Assembly: GCA_023433505.1 (NCBI GenBank)
Contig: JAEZCO010000031.1
Span: 132,967-196,966 of the forward strand
Source of the DNA: Bacillota bacterium
GTDB lineage: Bacteria > Bacillota > Clostridia > Acetivibrionales > DTU013
DNA: 64,000 nucleotides
Reading direction: 5' to 3'
Every line of letters begins with the position of its first letter. Within the stretch, counting starts at the first letter, position 1. A program made the position numbers and the translations under genes. A model generated the notes under the pieces. The model did no database searches. It saw nothing but the letters and a program-made list of their open reading frames with translations, and had not been told where the DNA came from. Of this stretch, positions 9,657 through 19,195 are shown in pieces.

Positions 9657-9730
9657 AGACACCTCGTCTTTTCTTTATTTAAGCATATTCTGAAACTCTT
9701 TTACAGCTTAACCGTCGGTTCATCTACTCA

Positions 9731-10951
9731 TTAAACGGAAACAGCAGTACTTTGCCGATTAAACTTGAATAAAACAAGACCCAGCATTATAATTAAAATC
9801 CCGCAGAATATCAACAATTGTTCATATTTGAACCAATCTAACAGTACTCCGAATACGAGCATTGCAACCGGATAGGTGAAATTCCCTACCGAGCCTATTA
9901 TGCCGAAGACCCTTCCTGCCATTTCATTCTCAACATTTTTCTGCAGAATCGCACGATAGCAAGTACTAACTCCAACAACCGCAGAGCTCATTAAAAAGAA
10001 TGTGAAAAAGTATGGAAAAATATCATAGACACTCAAATTGATGAGAATGCCGAATACCGCATAGATCAGGCCGATAAGGCAGATGCCTCCATACATGAAT
10101 TCCCTTTCCCTGTTGTTTATGTTTATCAAGCTTAGTAAAAAACCTGTTAAAATAACACCCGTCCCATAAAACGACTCAATGTATCCCAGGTTTTGTGCCC
10201 CGTTCCCCTTCAAGGTTACGGCAAATACCGGCATTATTACCTGTACTGAACCCACAAAAAAGTGTAAAATGGCAACAACTGACACAATAGAAATTATGCT
10301 CCTTTTACTGAAAACATATTTAAAACCATCTAAAATGTTTTCTTTGATCTTTTCCTTAAAATAAGCTTCCTTCAATGCAGGTTTAATGCTAAGCATAGAT
10401 GTAAGAATGGAGGCTATAAAAAAAGTTAAAGCATTAAACGAAAAAACAAAACCGTACCCCCACCATGCTGCGCAAAGGCCACCTAGCAAAGGCCCCGCAA
10501 CAAGTGCAATACCGCTGAAAAACTGACTTTTTGCATTAGCTTTGATCAGTTCTTCCTTAGTAACAATCTGTGGGATTACTGCCTGGACTGTAGGATCAAA
10601 GAATGCAGAGCATATAGAAAGTACTGCTTCTGCGGCTATGATTATATATAGATTCAATACTCCTGAATAATATGATGCAGCCACCGCAGTTACAACAAGT
10701 CCTCTGATAATATCGGTACTGACCAGAAGTGTTTTTCTGCTGAAAAAGTCAATAAACGCCCCCGAAAAAAAACCTACAACGATGGCGGGAGCCATGGAGA
10801 AAAACAGCACAAGTCCCATTATCGAAGTTGAGTGCGTGGTCTGAAGAACCCAGTAAGCAAGCGCAAGCGAATAGAATTTATCACCGATTTGCGATATGAG
10901 CTGCCCGCATAATAAAAGATAAAGATTTTTATTAATATTCATAATTTTCAT
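9731..10951 (-). CDS. MFS efflux transporter
   Basis: A 406-residue, 12-membrane-segment major facilitator of the EntS/MefA-like drug and siderophore exporter group. It contains the A-motif-like loop GAFIDFFSRKTLLVSTDIIR between TM2 and TM3 and a second-half segment with ENEMAGRVFGIIGSVGNF. It probably exports a drug or small metabolite, and the MerR gene directly downstream points to inducible drug efflux. Start: AGGAGG 5 bases before ATG. Confidence 0.88.
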   Translation of the reverse strand: MKIMNINKNLYLLLCGQLISQIGDKFYSLALAYWVLQTTHSTSIMGLVLFFSMAPAIVVGFFSGAFIDFFSRKTLLVSTDIIRGLVVTAVAASYYSGVLNLYIIIAAEAVLSICSAFFDPTVQAVIPQIVTKEELIKANAKSQFFSGIALVAGPLLGGLCAAWWGYGFVFSFNALTFFIASILTSMLSIKPALKEAYFKEKIKENILDGFKYVFSKRSIISIVSVVAILHFFVGSVQVIMPVFAVTLKGNGAQNLGYIESFYGTGVILTGFLLSLININNREREFMYGGICLIGLIYAVFGILINLSVYDIFPYFFTFFLMSSAVVGVSTCYRAILQKNVENEMAGRVFGIIGSVGNFTYPVAMLVFGVLLDWFKYEQLLIFCGILIIMLGLVLFKFNRQSTAVSV

Positions 10952-11281
10952 ATTGGCCTCCTAATTATTATTGCAAAAGAATCTGACAAATACAACTATA
11001 AACTATGAAGTAATAGACAGGTCAATAATAAATATAGTTTTAAATTGGAATTGCAATTCATAGTACTGCACCACTCAAACCTTTGACAGAATTGCTCAAA
11101 TTTCCACATGCCTTGAATGGTCAAAAACATGCCGGCAGAGCCTGGTATCCCCTTGGCGGCCGACATGTTCAGAGTGGTTTTCTGTGTATAGTAGGAGTAA
11201 CGATCAAAGAAATGTCTTGATTAATTCCGAAAATGGTATTATTATATATAATAGAATCAATTAGAGGGAGGATATCATTTT
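10952..11281. other. Divergent intergenic region, MFS pump / HTH gene
   Basis: About 330 bases holding the MerR-type promoter near 11000. From 11040 to 11230 I see no gene and no strong hairpin. A GGGAGG site precedes the rightward ATG by a long 10-base spacing. Confidence 0.5.
10995..11025 (-). promoter_or_regulatory. MerR-type promoter of the MFS/MerR operon
   Basis: On the minus strand TTGACC (11025-11020) and TATAGT (11000-10995) are separated by 19 bases, the stretched spacing used by MerR activators. The spacer carries an imperfect dyad (CTATTACT / AGTTTATAG). It lies 44 bases upstream of the MFS start. Confidence 0.65.
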
Positions 11282-11815
11282 ATGAAAAATCTTGAGAATA
11301 TTTTATTGAACCCGGTAAGAATGCGTATAGTACAACATTTATCATATTTGAAAAGTGTAACCGTTGGCAAGCTGGTTGAATTGATGAGTGACGTGCCGCG
11401 TACCACGTTATACCGGCACATAAATATTCTTTATGAGTCGGGCCTGCTCACAGTAATAAAAGAAGAAAAGGTGCGCGGCACCTATGAACGTGAGTATGCT
11501 TTGAATTTTGAACAATTGCAAGAGGGTTTATCGCAAAATCCGATTCAGGAAAGTGTTTATAAATTTATCATGAAAATGCTTTCTGACTTTGAAGGCTACT
11601 TCAAAACCCAGGGCACCGATCCAGTAAAGGACCGACTTTTTTTAACGGAGAATACTTTGCTTCTATCAGACGCTGAATTCGAGCAATTTATTGAAGCAAT
11701 GTTTACGGTAGTAAAAAAATATATGAATTTCTCTGTGGAACAGGGACGTAAGACACGGCTTATTTCAATTATTTCTTCACCGTGCAGCATAAAGGAGGAT
11801 TCAAATGTCAAGTAA
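11282..11815 (+). CDS. Winged-helix (ArsR-like) transcriptional regulator
   Basis: A 177-residue DNA-binding protein. Its N-terminal winged helix (ILLNPVRMRIVQHL, VPRTTLYRHINILYESGLL) resembles ArsR/HTH_20 regulators; the C-terminal part is helical and unassigned. It overlaps the following HEXXH membrane gene by 11 bases, so the two are co-translated. Such pairing suggests the membrane protein is regulated by, or acts on, this factor, but no known system matches with certainty. Confidence 0.82.
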   Translation: MKNLENILLNPVRMRIVQHLSYLKSVTVGKLVELMSDVPRTTLYRHINILYESGLLTVIKEEKVRGTYEREYALNFEQLQEGLSQNPIQESVYKFIMKMLSDFEGYFKTQGTDPVKDRLFLTENTLLLSDAEFEQFIEAMFTVVKKYMNFSVEQGRKTRLISIISSPCSIKEDSNVK

Positions 11816-12308
11816 TTTAAGGAAATGGTTTGGACTAATTATTACAATTATTTGCTACTATGTTGTCCATGAGGGCAGTCATTTACTGTTCGCACTGATA
11901 TTCGGAGTATTTCAGAAAGTACGTTTCTTGGCACTTGGCGTACAAGTTGTAATCAATACTTCCGGCATGTCAAATCTACAGCTTGCAGTTCTCAATGTTG
12001 CGGGAAGTGTGGGTACCTTGCTCACAGCATATGTGCTGGTGCTGCTAAGAGGACATGTTCTTCTTTCCCACAGTAAACTGCTAAAAGCTGCTTGCTATTA
12101 TACAACTCTTGGGTTACTGCTTATAGATTCTATCTATCTGTCGATATTATGCGGATTTTTTGGTGGCGGCGATATGAATGGGATTATTTTATTTGGTATC
12201 CCAGAAATTGTTGTTCGACTGATGTATGCCCTACTTGGAATCATCAATATTTTTGTAGTGATAAAATATGTTTATCCCGCATATAAGCAAAATTTTAAAG
12301 AAGCGTAA
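11805..12308 (+). CDS. Membrane protein with HEXXH motif, putative M50-like metalloprotease
   Basis: A 167-residue protein with about four or five hydrophobic segments. The first carries VVHEGSHLLFALIFG, an HEXXH zinc-binding pattern inside the membrane as in site-2-type (M50) proteases. A later loop has GGGDMNGI, which could supply the third ligand as the Asp of the NPDG-type motif does in M50. It is much smaller than typical RseP and closer to minimal M50 relatives. It overlaps the upstream winged-helix gene. The proteolytic role is inferred from the motif and could be wrong if the third ligand is absent. Confidence 0.6.
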   Translation: MSSNLRKWFGLIITIICYYVVHEGSHLLFALIFGVFQKVRFLALGVQVVINTSGMSNLQLAVLNVAGSVGTLLTAYVLVLLRGHVLLSHSKLLKAACYYTTLGLLLIDSIYLSILCGFFGGGDMNGIILFGIPEIVVRLMYALLGIINIFVVIKYVYPAYKQNFKEA

Positions 12309-12378
12309 TAGATAGGCAATACTTTAGCATCCGGTTTTACGCATGTAACGTATCGATTAACCACATCACACATGCCTC

Positions 12379-12402
12379 AAGCCCTTTATTTACAAAGGCT
12401 TA
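12379..12402 (+). terminator. Hairpin after the HEXXH gene
   Basis: AAGCCCTTT and AAAGGCTT form an 8-bp stem with one bulged base and a short AT loop, 70 bases after the stop. No long T-run follows, so termination strength is uncertain. Confidence 0.4.
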
Positions 12403-12532
12403 AATCTTCTCTATCAGGCAACAGACCTCTGTATGCCAATAAAGATGCCATTTAAGCCTTTTCTTTGGATGATATTACTCCCCACCGCCATTACAGCCGC
12501 TTAAATCAGCTTCATCTTAGGATATACAATAG

Positions 12533-13240
12533 CTATCCATCTATAGCACGTTTTTTATACGTCACTACAACAAGTGAATATGCGCAAATTACCCAAACTG
12601 CAATAACGGCCAACTGTGGCCAGACAGCCGTTATTCCTTCCCCATTTTGTACTTCCGTGGCTAAAAGTTCAAGTTGGATGTTTGGCAGGTACTCTATGAA
12701 AGATAATTGTGGGTATTCTACTAGTAAAAATTTGAGAGATGACCCAACTCCAAACAAGAATATTACAGGAAGTATGACCACTGATGCTTCCATTACCGAT
12801 TTTGTTAAAAGTCCAAGTAATGTTCCCAGTGCAATGTAGAAAAAGATGGAGATGAAAATTGCAAGAGCTACAATAAAGAAATTAGCTGGATCATACCCTG
12901 TGATTGATACAGAAATTACTACGGCTATTACTGTTAAAACAAGGCTTAGCAAACTTTTTCCACCCAGAATTTCAAATGTGCTCGCCGGAGACAATATCAG
13001 CCCACGCAATGTATTTTTTTCCTTTTCCTCTGCAATTAATGCACATTGAACGAAAGCCGCAACCAGGGTAAATACCAGATTGATCATCAAATAGTTTGTC
13101 GCGATCGATGGTCCATTTGCTCTCAAAAATATGGCCAATAGAAATGGCATGATCATAGTGGTTACTATCGGCAAGTTTTTTGATAAATCCTTCATATCCT
13201 TTTCAAAAATGGCATACACTCTTTTGAATGAAAATGTCAT
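12533..13240 (-). CDS. ABC-2 type exporter permease
   Basis: A 235-residue membrane protein with about six hydrophobic segments of the ABC-2 group (DRRB/YhaP-like), including a conserved-type stretch IALGTLLGLLTKSVMEASVV. It overlaps the ATPase gene by 4 bases and pairs with it to form an exporter. Substrate unknown; similar LytTR-controlled exporters often handle drugs, peptides or lipids. Confidence 0.85.
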   Translation of the reverse strand: MTFSFKRVYAIFEKDMKDLSKNLPIVTTMIMPFLLAIFLRANGPSIATNYLMINLVFTLVAAFVQCALIAEEKEKNTLRGLILSPASTFEILGGKSLLSLVLTVIAVVISVSITGYDPANFFIVALAIFISIFFYIALGTLLGLLTKSVMEASVVILPVIFLFGVGSSLKFLLVEYPQLSFIEYLPNIQLELLATEVQNGEGITAVWPQLAVIAVWVICAYSLVVVTYKKRAIDG

Positions 13241-14085
13241 ACTAATTTCCTCCCTGTCACTTCTACAAAAATCTCCCCCAATGTCGGCTCGTTTGAATAA
13301 ACAGATACAATCCGACCCGTAGACATATAGGCATAAAGTTCCTTTGCACCTTCAGGATCATTGTGCAATATAATCTTTCTTCCATCGGTTAACTCAACCG
13401 TAATCGTAGAATCTGAAAATTTCCTGCGCAGTTTCTGGGGTTCATCCAGCAATTGAATTTTTCCCTTATCCAGAAAAGCGACATGACAGCAGAGTAATGC
13501 GGCTTCGTTCATATCATGTGTTGTTAGAAAAATGGTCGTACCCTTACCATTTAACTGGCGCAAACCATCGTGGATAAGCTTAGAATTTACAGGATCAAGG
13601 GACGATGTCGGTTCATCCAAAAACAATAGTTCCGGCTCATGCAAAAAAGTGCGTGCCAGTGCCACACGCTGCAGCATACCTTTAGAAAGCTTGGAAACAA
13701 TTTTCTTTTGTTCATGTTGCAGATTAACCATATCCAATACTTCAGAAATCCTTTTTACTGAAACATCATATAGCTGACAATATAGCTTCAAGTTGTCGTA
13801 GACTGTTAATCGTTGGTATAAACCGCTGTTATCTGTAAGAACGCCGATCCTCTTCCGATATCCCTTTTTCCTTAGCATAGTGGATGGTACGCCAAATACA
13901 TTGGCCATGCCATCCGTCGGAAATAATTGATCTGTTAAAATTTTTATAGTCGTTGTTTTCCCTGAGCCACTCGGGCCCAAAAAACCAAAAATTTCTCCCT
14001 TTGTGACATTAAAGTTCACGTCTTCTAACGCAGTCCGGTTGGCAAACATTTTCATCAAAGATCTCACTTCAATGATATTTTCCAT
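13237..14085 (-). CDS. ABC exporter ATPase
   Basis: A 282-residue BcrA/DrrA-type ATPase. Walker A is GPSGSGKTT, the signature is LSKGMLQRVALAR, Walker B is LLFLDEPTSSLDP and the switch His is in FLTTHDMNEA. The start is taken at 14085, with GGAGG 7 bases upstream; the ATG two codons earlier is only one base from the same site. It lies downstream of the LytTR gene and overlaps the permease gene, so the three leftward genes form a regulated exporter cassette. Confidence 0.92.
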   Translation of the reverse strand: MENIIEVRSLMKMFANRTALEDVNFNVTKGEIFGFLGPSGSGKTTTIKILTDQLFPTDGMANVFGVPSTMLRKKGYRKRIGVLTDNSGLYQRLTVYDNLKLYCQLYDVSVKRISEVLDMVNLQHEQKKIVSKLSKGMLQRVALARTFLHEPELLFLDEPTSSLDPVNSKLIHDGLRQLNGKGTTIFLTTHDMNEAALLCCHVAFLDKGKIQLLDEPQKLRRKFSDSTITVELTDGRKIILHNDPEGAKELYAYMSTGRIVSVYSNEPTLGEIFVEVTGRKLV

Positions 14086-14221
14086 CTTCATTCCTCCTGC
14101 CAGCTGATTGTTTTAAGTTTGTACAGCCTCAGAATAAAACAAACTGCAACCTAAAACAGTATATTTTTAATAAAAAGAGCTATATCAGCGTTGAATGAAG
14201 CTTATTCCGGGTTGAATGGAG

Positions 14222-15271
14222 CTATTTCAGACCCAACATGTCTTTTAATTCAGCCATTTTTGTTTTCGATAACGGGATTTCCGATTTTGCCTTATCCTCT
14301 AAAATCAAACTGTAGCTGTTTCGGGTCCAGGTAATCACTTCACGCACTTTTTGCAAATTGACAATGTAAGAACGATGGCAACGGAAAAATCCATAGGGCT
14401 GTAATCTCGCTTCAAGCTCATTCAGTGTAAATATACACAGGAAGGACTCTGCCCCACTATGTATATTGGATTGTCCTTCAATGCTTTCGATATAATCAAT
14501 TTCCAGCGGATCAAACAAGACAATTTTTTCATTGACCTTTGTGGGGATTTTATCAAATTTAACCGGTTGAATCAGTTCTTGTTCCCGAAGCTGTCTATCG
14601 TTGATTGAATCTGCTTCAGGCTCAATTTCTCCAGCTTTTATTTCAATTGCATGTAATCCGTTTTCATTAAGCCGGTATACTTGATCAGCCAAAGTCACCG
14701 CACTTTCCATATTTGCCGTTAGAATCAGCACGCTTTTACTGCTTTTCTGCAACTCCCTAACCAGCCTTAAGAAGATATGTTTTGTCTCGACATCAACATT
14801 CTGGTCGGGTTCTTCAAAAACAAATACACGAGGATTCTGAAAGATCAAGCGAGCCATTTGAATCCTTCTTTTCTCCGAATAAGATAAAGTATTGACCTTT
14901 TTATGCCTTTTTGACTCCAGTTGAACAAGATACAATAAATCATTAATCGGCTGATTTGAATCATATAGCCTTTTATAAAGCTTAAAATGGTCGTTTGCAC
15001 TTAAACGCTCATACATACCCTCATCTAAAAACGAAATCCCAATTTGAGGATGATAGGCTCCCTTGTGCAGTGAGAGTTTTTCTTGATTTACGCTTATTTC
15101 TCCGCTTGAAATCGCAATCTTCCCGGTCATCATTTTCAGCAGCACGCTGCGGACATTGATACTCGAGCAAATTGCAACTGATTGACCTTCAGATACCTCC
15201 AGGGTAAAGGCAGGAAACACAATTGCATCTTCGCTTTGCTTTTCTAAACCGCTAATCTCTAATACTGCCAT
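14222..15271 (-). CDS. Fusion of a degenerate ABC ATPase domain and a LytTR DNA-binding domain
   Basis: A 349-residue protein. Residues 1-210 have the ABC ATPase fold (signature-like LSYSEKRRIQMARLIFQNP, Walker-B-like VFVFEEPDQNVD). The Walker A position (about 33-48) reads VAICSSINVRSVLLKMM and lacks GxxGxGK[ST], so ATP hydrolysis is unlikely. Residues 245-349 are a LytTR domain (IDYIESIEGQSNIH, FRCHRSYIVNLQKV). It should bind DNA and control the adjacent exporter, whose ATPase starts 137 bases downstream. GGAAGGTGG precedes the ATG. Similar ABC-LytTR fusions are known in Firmicutes; the sensing mechanism is not. Confidence 0.85.
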   Translation of the reverse strand: MAVLEISGLEKQSEDAIVFPAFTLEVSEGQSVAICSSINVRSVLLKMMTGKIAISSGEISVNQEKLSLHKGAYHPQIGISFLDEGMYERLSANDHFKLYKRLYDSNQPINDLLYLVQLESKRHKKVNTLSYSEKRRIQMARLIFQNPRVFVFEEPDQNVDVETKHIFLRLVRELQKSSKSVLILTANMESAVTLADQVYRLNENGLHAIEIKAGEIEPEADSINDRQLREQELIQPVKFDKIPTKVNEKIVLFDPLEIDYIESIEGQSNIHSGAESFLCIFTLNELEARLQPYGFFRCHRSYIVNLQKVREVITWTRNSYSLILEDKAKSEIPLSKTKMAELKDMLGLK

Positions 15272-15430
15272 AGAACCACCTTCCCAGCTTATGAATTATA
15301 TAATATGAAATTTCTCCTTTTCTATTTATTTTTTTAACGTTTATCGCTGCATCTACCATACATTTAGGTGCTCTATTTTGATTGTTTAGCACAAACGGAC
15401 GGAGCCAGGGCAGTATGCATCTATAATACG

Positions 15431-15730
15431 TTACTCAACATAAGCAGTCCACTTACCGCATTTAGTACATAAGTATATAGCGAAGTCCACTACATCCTCC
15501 GCTGCCTCCAAATCAAAAGTAAAAATCTCTCCATTTTGGATGAGCCCTATATCCCTGCGCCAGACACTAAAGCTTTCCGCATCACAGTGCGGACACTCTG
15601 AATCACATTTTCCTACATACTCAAAATCATCAACCGTTATTCCGTTATCCTGCAAAAGTTTTATTATGGCTTCTTCATACCCTGTATCTAAATGCTCGAT
15701 AAGATCTTCCAATTTCAAAAAATCGCTCAT
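15431..15730 (-). CDS. Small Cys-motif (zinc-ribbon-like) protein
   Basis: A 99-residue acidic protein I do not recognise. It carries two Cys pairs, CDSECPHC and CTKCGK, that could bind zinc, plus conserved-looking acidic helices. The start at 15730 is supported by AAAGGAGG six bases upstream; the longer reading frame upstream has no good site. It follows the FtsX-type permease gene (gap about 190 bases) and may belong to that transcript. Confidence 0.65.
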   Translation of the reverse strand: MSDFLKLEDLIEHLDTGYEEAIIKLLQDNGITVDDFEYVGKCDSECPHCDAESFSVWRRDIGLIQNGEIFTFDLEAAEDVVDFAIYLCTKCGKWTAYVE

Positions 15731-15917
15731 AAAAAACCTCCTTTGTATTCCTGCCATACTGTTATCGGGTTGCATAATAATACTCTTAAAATTCTGTTTT
15801 GGCAAGCACAACTTAAAATTAATATAAAAATCCCCCTGGGAAACTGACCTTTCCCCATTTCTTTGCCATAATCTCTTTCCGTAGTTAACTAGTAACAATC
15901 CTTGTTTGAGATGAAAA

Positions 15918-18428
15918 TCACTCCGCTTCACGGAGCCTATCGACAATGCTGGCATGGCTTGAAGACTCGTATGCTAGTAATGGAGCTACTGTACATACGA
16001 TGAACACGATAGCAATGACAATCGGCATCTGTATAAATGGTGGAGTAAAAATGGCATAATCCGCCTGTTGCTGGAACAATTTAAATATACCATAAGTTAC
16101 GGCACTGCCTAAAGTACCGGTTAAAAGCGTTGTAATACCGGCATAGCCCATTCCCTCCAACCTAATCATTCGGCGCATCTGCCGTTTTGTCATGCCGGCA
16201 CTTTCCAGTATGGCAAACTCCATTTTTCTCGCCATGATACCGGTTGCCATCACGTTGATAAAGTTCAAGATACCGATAAGGGCCAGGACGAGGGCAATGC
16301 CGCCGCCCAGAATATACATCATCCGTTTAGTATCGGACATCGCTTTCTGCTGTTCCAGTTTGGACGTTCTTGAAATTTCATAATCGTCTTCGGTCATAGC
16401 TTTAATTTTTTCCAGCGCTTGTTCCTCCAGTCTATCTTCAACATCCAAGTTTACTTTGTAGATTTTCGGATCTGGTACCAGTTTATCAAGTGCTTCCTCA
16501 GATACATAGATATTGGGTGCCATTCCGCCGCCAGCATACTGGAATCCAAAGGGAACGAAGCCGCCTAAACCAATATTCCGGCTTGCACCAGACGAGGAGA
16601 CCGCTACTTTCATCACATCGACATTGGAATATAGCTCGGGATTGTCGGTTCCAATCAGAGCTATGTCACCACGCTTGAAAGCTTCAATATCTATAGGGGA
16701 GGCACTACTCTTATTGAATTCTTCAATATACTTACGGTCAATACCAAGGATGTATCCCCAAAAGTTATTCTGTATTTGCTGCACAGTCAGTTCCTCCTTA
16801 ATATCAAACTTATCCCGGAACCAGTCCATATGCTTTAAAAACTGCTTAGCATCATATGTCATGCTCATCTTTTCCATGGTTGTAGTACGTAGATTGGTTA
16901 TGCCGTCAATTTCTTTAAGCCGTGCAAGAAAATCAGCGCTGAACTTTTGCTTTTGAGTTTTTCCAGAAGCAGATCCAATGGCATCGAGTGTATTGTTTTC
17001 CAATATGAAATCATTTTTAACATAAGATGCAACATAGTTGTCTGTATCCATACTTGAAATCAAAGTTATGATTATCATAAAAGTCGATATCCCTAAAAAC
17101 AGGGAAAGGAGTACGATGACTGCGCGTTTGCGATCGCGAAATATATTGCGCCACACCATACGGTAAGGATTTCCACCACCCTTTGTACGTTTGAATCTCC
17201 CTCCGCTTTGCGCGCCTGTAAACCGAAGCGCTTCGACAGGAGAGATTTTCGCTGCGATCCGTGATGCTTTGGCAACTCCAAACATAGTGGTCAACAATGC
17301 AAATAAAGCTGCACTGATAAAAATCACCGGACTGAAAGAAAGCTCTACGCCTGTCTTCATATCAGACAGGTTTAGAGCAATGGGAACTGCAGCAAAAGAG
17401 AGTATTGCCCCGACAGCGAGTCCAACCGGAATACCAATCGCAGCAAGCTGAAGCCCCTGATTGGTCACAATTTTTTTTAGCTGGCGCGGCGAGGTGCCAA
17501 CGGTCTTTAGAAGCCCGTAAAAGCGGATATCCTTTGAAACTGAAATGTAGAAGACATTATATATCAGCAGATAACCGGTAAACATCAAAAAGAGGACAAT
17601 GGCTGAAAAAGCAAAAACAGTGGGTAAGACGCCTGATTCGCTTGTTTCATACATTGGGACTGTCTTTATTTTTTGTTCCCCCGAAAGGGTCAAATCCTGT
17701 GTAAGCTGCTCATTGTGCCGTTCAATATTCCTGTTGTCCTGATAAATTACGGAAGCAGCTCCGCTTGATTGAACGGAATGCCCGCTCTTTTTTGCGAATT
17801 CCTCTGATACATATACTGCTCCAATGTTGCCAGAACGAATATAAGAATATTCCGTACAATAACCTGAAAGCACAAAGGTTTCATTTTCAGAAATGTTTCT
17901 ATCATCTCCTAGAAAGAAGCTTAACGGGATTTCCATTCCAAGCTGCGGGTCTTTCATCCCCATATTATTTAGTATCCATAGGGGAAGCATGATTTCATTG
18001 TACTTTTCAGGATATTTTCCTACAATGTCGACAGCAGCAGGCATTCGAAATTTATTCCATTCCGTTCTGTCATACCAGTGCAGGCTGAGTGTCATATTTC
18101 CCATGCCAAGTGTACTTTTGATCAATCCGACATTATATTGAAGCCCCACGGCTTTGACATATGGCAGTGCCTGTAGCTTTTGAACCTGTTCATCGGTCGG
18201 GTTCGTTACCGCTGCATGTGCAGTAGTTCCCATTAGCCGAACCTGCTGCATTTCAGAAGTTTTGCTATAGCTCATTCCTATGCTGAATACGGTCGCAATA
18301 AGCATTGTAGTCAGAACAATGGCTGCAATAACATATAGGTTACGGGGGCGGTTGGCAGCTAGAATGCGTCTGCTGAGTTTTTTCACTGCTGAGGGGCTTT
18401 TCTTTGTAAGCAAATCCATCACCTCCAT
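15918..18428 (-). CDS. FtsX/MacB-type ABC transporter permease
   Basis: An 836-residue permease with an N-terminal membrane anchor, a large extracellular domain (about 60-260), three membrane segments, a second extracellular domain (about 460-680) and three C-terminal membrane segments with IMARKMEFAILESAGMTKRQ. These are two FtsX domains, as in peptide-resistance and lipoprotein-type exporters. Start ATG at 18428 overlaps the ATPase stop (TGATG). With the ATPase, kinase and response regulator upstream it forms a two-component/ABC module that typically senses and relieves cell-envelope stress. Confidence 0.88.
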   Translation of the reverse strand: MEVMDLLTKKSPSAVKKLSRRILAANRPRNLYVIAAIVLTTMLIATVFSIGMSYSKTSEMQQVRLMGTTAHAAVTNPTDEQVQKLQALPYVKAVGLQYNVGLIKSTLGMGNMTLSLHWYDRTEWNKFRMPAAVDIVGKYPEKYNEIMLPLWILNNMGMKDPQLGMEIPLSFFLGDDRNISENETFVLSGYCTEYSYIRSGNIGAVYVSEEFAKKSGHSVQSSGAASVIYQDNRNIERHNEQLTQDLTLSGEQKIKTVPMYETSESGVLPTVFAFSAIVLFLMFTGYLLIYNVFYISVSKDIRFYGLLKTVGTSPRQLKKIVTNQGLQLAAIGIPVGLAVGAILSFAAVPIALNLSDMKTGVELSFSPVIFISAALFALLTTMFGVAKASRIAAKISPVEALRFTGAQSGGRFKRTKGGGNPYRMVWRNIFRDRKRAVIVLLSLFLGISTFMIIITLISSMDTDNYVASYVKNDFILENNTLDAIGSASGKTQKQKFSADFLARLKEIDGITNLRTTTMEKMSMTYDAKQFLKHMDWFRDKFDIKEELTVQQIQNNFWGYILGIDRKYIEEFNKSSASPIDIEAFKRGDIALIGTDNPELYSNVDVMKVAVSSSGASRNIGLGGFVPFGFQYAGGGMAPNIYVSEEALDKLVPDPKIYKVNLDVEDRLEEQALEKIKAMTEDDYEISRTSKLEQQKAMSDTKRMMYILGGGIALVLALIGILNFINVMATGIMARKMEFAILESAGMTKRQMRRMIRLEGMGYAGITTLLTGTLGSAVTYGIFKLFQQQADYAIFTPPFIQMPIVIAIVFIVCTVAPLLAYESSSHASIVDRLREAE

Positions 18429-19132
18429 CACGCCACAATCCTTCCGTCTTCAATATGGACGATTCGGTCTGCAAGCCGGGTAATTTCAATATTATGGGTA
18501 ATCATGACAAGCGTCTGATTAAACTCTTTACTCGTCGCTTTAAGAAGCCTTAACACATCCTGGCTGGTTTGGCTGTCAAGACTCCCTGTGGGCTCATCAG
18601 CAAGAATAATATCCGGTTTTGTGGCAAGGGCTCTGGCAATTGCTACTCTCTGCTGCTGTCCGCCGGATAGGTTGTTTGGCAGACTGGTAAGCTTATCAGA
18701 GAGCCCCAGCATAAGTATAATTTTGTCTATAAATTTTTTATCCGCTGTTTTGCCGTCCAGCTCAACAGGCAGCACTATGTTTTCGTAGACATTTAGAATC
18801 GGAACAAGGTTATAGTTTTGGAAGACAAAACCTATACTTCTGCGCCGAAAAATGGTAAGCTGTTCATCCTTCAATTTTGATAGTTCAATATCTCTTATGG
18901 TCACGGTACCGGTCGTCGGAGAATCCAGCCCGCCAAGCATATGCAGTAAGGTGGACTTCCCACTGCCGGAGGTCCCCACAATCGCTACGAATTCACCTCT
19001 GCTAACAGATAAATCAACGCCGTCCAAGGCTTTAACAAGATTTGCTTCAGCGCCGTAATACTTTTTCAAACCACTTGTTCTCAGAACAATTTTGTTATCA
19101 TTTTCAAATGATGTTCTTTCTGCAGATAACAT
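18428..19132 (-). CDS. LolD/MacB-type ABC ATPase
   Basis: A 234-residue ATPase that powers the adjacent FtsX permease. Walker A is GTSGSGKST, the signature is LSGGQQQRVAIARAL and Walker B is IILADEPTGSLDS. An AAGGAG site lies 8 bases before the ATG. It ends with the stop overlapping the permease start. The module is of BceAB/MacB-like mechanotransmission type. Confidence 0.93.
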   Translation of the reverse strand: MLSAERTSFENDNKIVLRTSGLKKYYGAEANLVKALDGVDLSVSRGEFVAIVGTSGSGKSTLLHMLGGLDSPTTGTVTIRDIELSKLKDEQLTIFRRRSIGFVFQNYNLVPILNVYENIVLPVELDGKTADKKFIDKIILMLGLSDKLTSLPNNLSGGQQQRVAIARALATKPDIILADEPTGSLDSQTSQDVLRLLKATSKEFNQTLVMITHNIEITRLADRIVHIEDGRIVA

Positions 19133-19195
19133 AAAACACTCTCCTTGTCTTTACTATAAGGAGAGTGTAAAACGAAAATTTCTACTTTTTATCAA

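Noticed and set aside
11142..11156. 15-base match CTGGTATCCCCTTGG shared with 45978-45992
   Set aside because: Too short and flanks do not match; not enough to claim a repeat family.
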